Origin: Chrysophaeum taylorii
Taxonomy: Eukaryota; Sar; Pelagophyceae; Pelagomonadales; Pelagomonadaceae
DNA: 64,000 nt
NCBI GenBank assembly: GCA_029834535.1
Contig: JAQMWT010000377.1
Location: forward strand, 1-64,000
Direction of reading: 5' to 3'
The position numbers and the translations under genes were made by a program. The notes beneath the pieces were generated by a model that saw only the letters and a list, made by a program, of their open reading frames with translations, was not told the origin of the DNA and searched no databases. Each line of letters begins with the position of its first letter. The first letter of the stretch is position 1. Below, piece by piece: positions 62,403-64,000 of this stretch.

Positions 62403-63914
62403 ATGATGATGATGCTCCGGCGGTCTCTGGGCGCAACACCAACGACGACGAGGGGCTTCCTCCTCGCGCCAAAAAGCGGCGGCGGCGGTCTGAGGAGCAG
62501 CAGCACCATGGCGAGCGTGGACGAGAAGTCGCGGGTGTACGGGGGCATGCGCGACTCTGACCGCATCTTCACCAACCTGTACGGCGAGCAGGACTGGCGG
62601 CTGGTCGACGCGATGAAACGAGGGGACTGGTACAAGACGAAGGAGATCATGTGGATGGGACCCGACTGGATCGTGCAGGAGATCAAGGACAGCGGGCTGC
62701 GCGGGCGCGGGGGCGCGGGGTTTCCGTCGGGGCTCAAGTGGTCGTTCATGCCAAAGAAATCCGACGGGCGGCCGTCGTTCCTCGTGATCAACGCCGACGA
62801 GTCCGAGCCCGGGACCTGCAAGGACCGCGAGATCATGCGCAAGGACCCCCACAAGCTCATCGAGGGCACGCTCCTCGCGGGATACGCGATGCGAGCGCGC
62901 GCGTGCTACGTCTACATCCGCGGCGAGTACTTTAACGAGGCCGTCGTGCTCGACGAGGCGATCCACGAGGCCTACAAGGCTGGCTTCCTCGGGAAGAACG
63001 CCTGCGGCTCGGGGTACGACTACGACGTCTACCTCCACCGCGGCGCGGGCGCCTACATCTGCGGCGAAGAAACTTCGTTGATCGAGTCCCTCGAGGGCAA
63101 GCAGGGCAAGCCGCGCCTCAAGCCGCCCTTCCCGGCCAACGTGGGCGTCTTTGGCTGCCCCTCCACCGTCACCAACGTCGAGACGGTCGCGGTGGCACCC
63201 ACCATCCTACGCCGCGGCGCTTCTTGGTTCGCGGGCTTCGGCCGTAAGAACAACTCTGGTACCAAGCTCTTCGCAATCTCGGGCCACGTCAACAACCCCA
63301 TCGTCGTCGAAGAGGAGATGTCGATTCCGATGCGCGACCTCATCGACAAGCACTGCGGGGGCGTCCGCGGCGGCTGGAACAACCTCCAGGCCGTCATTCC
63401 CGGCGGCTCGTCCGTCCCGGTTCTTCCAATCGACGAGTGCTCCGAGGCCCTCATGGACTTCGACGACCTCAAGGCGCGCGGCTCGGGCCTCGGCACGGCG
63501 GCCGTCACCGTCATGGACAAGTCCGTCGACATGATCGCCGCCATCCGCCGCCTCGCTCACTTTTACAAGCACGAGTCGTGCGGGCAGTGCACGCCCTGCC
63601 GCGAGGGTTCCCACTGGCTCGAGGCCATCTTGCTCCGCATGGAAACCGGCGACGCCGACGTCCGCGAAATTGCGATGCTCGAGGAAATCTCGCGCCAGAT
63701 CGAAGGCCACACTATCTGCGCCCTCGGCGATGCGGCGGCCTGGCCGGTCCAGGGCCTCATCCGCCGCTTCAAGGATGTCATGGAAAACCGGATTGCCCAC
63801 CCCGACAAGTTCGACCCCCAAGCCCACTTCCAGAAAGCCTGGTCCGGCCTCAAACCCGCCAACACCGACTGGGTCACCCAGCACGGCGGATCCAACGTCC
63901 TCAATCTCTCGTGA
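62403..63914 (+). CDS. NDUFV1: NADH dehydrogenase (ubiquinone) flavoprotein 1, complex I 51-kDa subunit
   Basis: 503 codons from the first ATG of an ATG run at 62,403. It has a basic, Ser/Arg-rich mitochondrial presequence ([16 protein letters not shown]...). Conserved marks are the FMN/NADH site [13 protein letters not shown] and [16 protein letters not shown], then [19 protein letters not shown], the second nucleotide loop. The N3 [4Fe-4S] cluster ligands are [11 protein letters not shown] plus a distal Cys in [16 protein letters not shown]. The length agrees with the family (about 460-500). It accepts electrons from NADH at the tip of the peripheral arm in the mitochondrial matrix. All cluster Cys are present, so it should be functional. 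Confidence 0.97.
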   Translation: MMMMLRRSLGATPTTTRGFLLAPKSGGGGLRSSSTMASVDEKSRVYGGMRDSDRIFTNLYGEQDWRLVDAMKRGDWYKTKEIMWMGPDWIVQEIKDSGLRGRGGAGFPSGLKWSFMPKKSDGRPSFLVINADESEPGTCKDREIMRKDPHKLIEGTLLAGYAMRARACYVYIRGEYFNEAVVLDEAIHEAYKAGFLGKNACGSGYDYDVYLHRGAGAYICGEETSLIESLEGKQGKPRLKPPFPANVGVFGCPSTVTNVETVAVAPTILRRGASWFAGFGRKNNSGTKLFAISGHVNNPIVVEEEMSIPMRDLIDKHCGGVRGGWNNLQAVIPGGSSVPVLPIDECSEALMDFDDLKARGSGLGTAAVTVMDKSVDMIAAIRRLAHFYKHESCGQCTPCREGSHWLEAILLRMETGDADVREIAMLEEISRQIEGHTICALGDAAAWPVQGLIRRFKDVMENRIAHPDKFDPQAHFQKAWSGLKPANTDWVTQHGGSNVLNLS

Positions 63915-64000
63915 TCTCGGATCACGCAACAAACATTACAATAACCCTTTTTATGTAGTAAGTAACTAACTAACTAACTAACTTCAGACCTCTCCCGAGC
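63915..64000. other. 3' flank of NDUFV1 to the window edge
   Basis: It holds a (TAAC)n run at about 63,959-63,982. The final 20 bases (ACTTCAGACCTCTCCCGAGC) nearly match the reverse complement of 44,490-44,511, so a second copy of that block may begin at the window edge. Confidence 0.5.

Overview
The window is nuclear DNA from a compact, GC-rich eukaryote, most likely a photosynthetic stramenopile (a pelagophyte-like alga is my best guess). Two lines of evidence support this. The protein at 30,663 opens with a signal peptide followed by an A-T-A|F-type junction, the plastid-entry signature of algae with secondary red plastids. A plastid-type ABC1K kinase sits beside a mitochondrial complex I subunit, a flagellar-assembly TPR protein (SPAG1-like) and many GT-AG introns of only 40-90 bp. 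The species is inferred, not proven.

Layout. 1-3.9 kb: a broken Ty1/copia-type LTR retrotransposon fossil on the minus strand that runs off the left edge. 4.6-13.6 kb: ABC1K kinase (-), a BK/Slo-like K+ channel with two RCK domains (+, two introns) and an SLC35B4-like nucleotide-sugar transporter (+, two introns). 13.6-16.8 kb: gene-poor DNA with a MITE-like inverted repeat, a decayed gene and one isolated copy of a 1-kb repeat carrying PIF1/Helitron helicase fragments. 16.9-33.5 kb: a dense run holding a Cys-rich multipass membrane protein, an mTERF-like protein, a cationic amino-acid transporter, the SPAG1-like protein, a TANGO6-like HEAT protein, an MTHFR-like enzyme, a plastid-targeted protein, a GNL3/nucleostemin GTPase and a TPR membrane protein. 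34.65 kb: an intron-containing tRNA-Asp(GTC). 35.1-43.9 kb: 2OG-Fe(II) oxygenase, METTL-type methyltransferase, sulfotransferase-like protein, MDP-1/ASCH fusion, a small unknown protein and an ABCG transporter.

44.6-51.0 kb is the most unusual part. A long foldback of TATA-headed cassettes is followed by five head-to-tail ~1-kb units, the same family as the lone copy 30 kb away. Each unit carries two separated fragments of a PIF1/Helitron-type helicase plus many copies of an AGGTGAACTTACTGG motif. Immediately beyond it, 51.1-55.1 kb is an EF-hand gene that I resolved into eight exons. 55.2-59.7 kb is a six-exon TARBP1/TRM3-like tRNA 2'-O-methyltransferase (1,441 codons). Then come a MYND-containing ubiquitin protease, an unknown multipass membrane protein and NDUFV1.

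The genes are packed extremely tightly. There are overlapping divergent start codons (36,022-36,026), overlapping convergent stops (39,845-39,848), a 38-bp divergent promoter (30,625-30,662) and a same-strand overlap (59,685-59,743). No pathway-level cluster is evident. Neighbours look unrelated in function, as expected of a eukaryotic chromosome.
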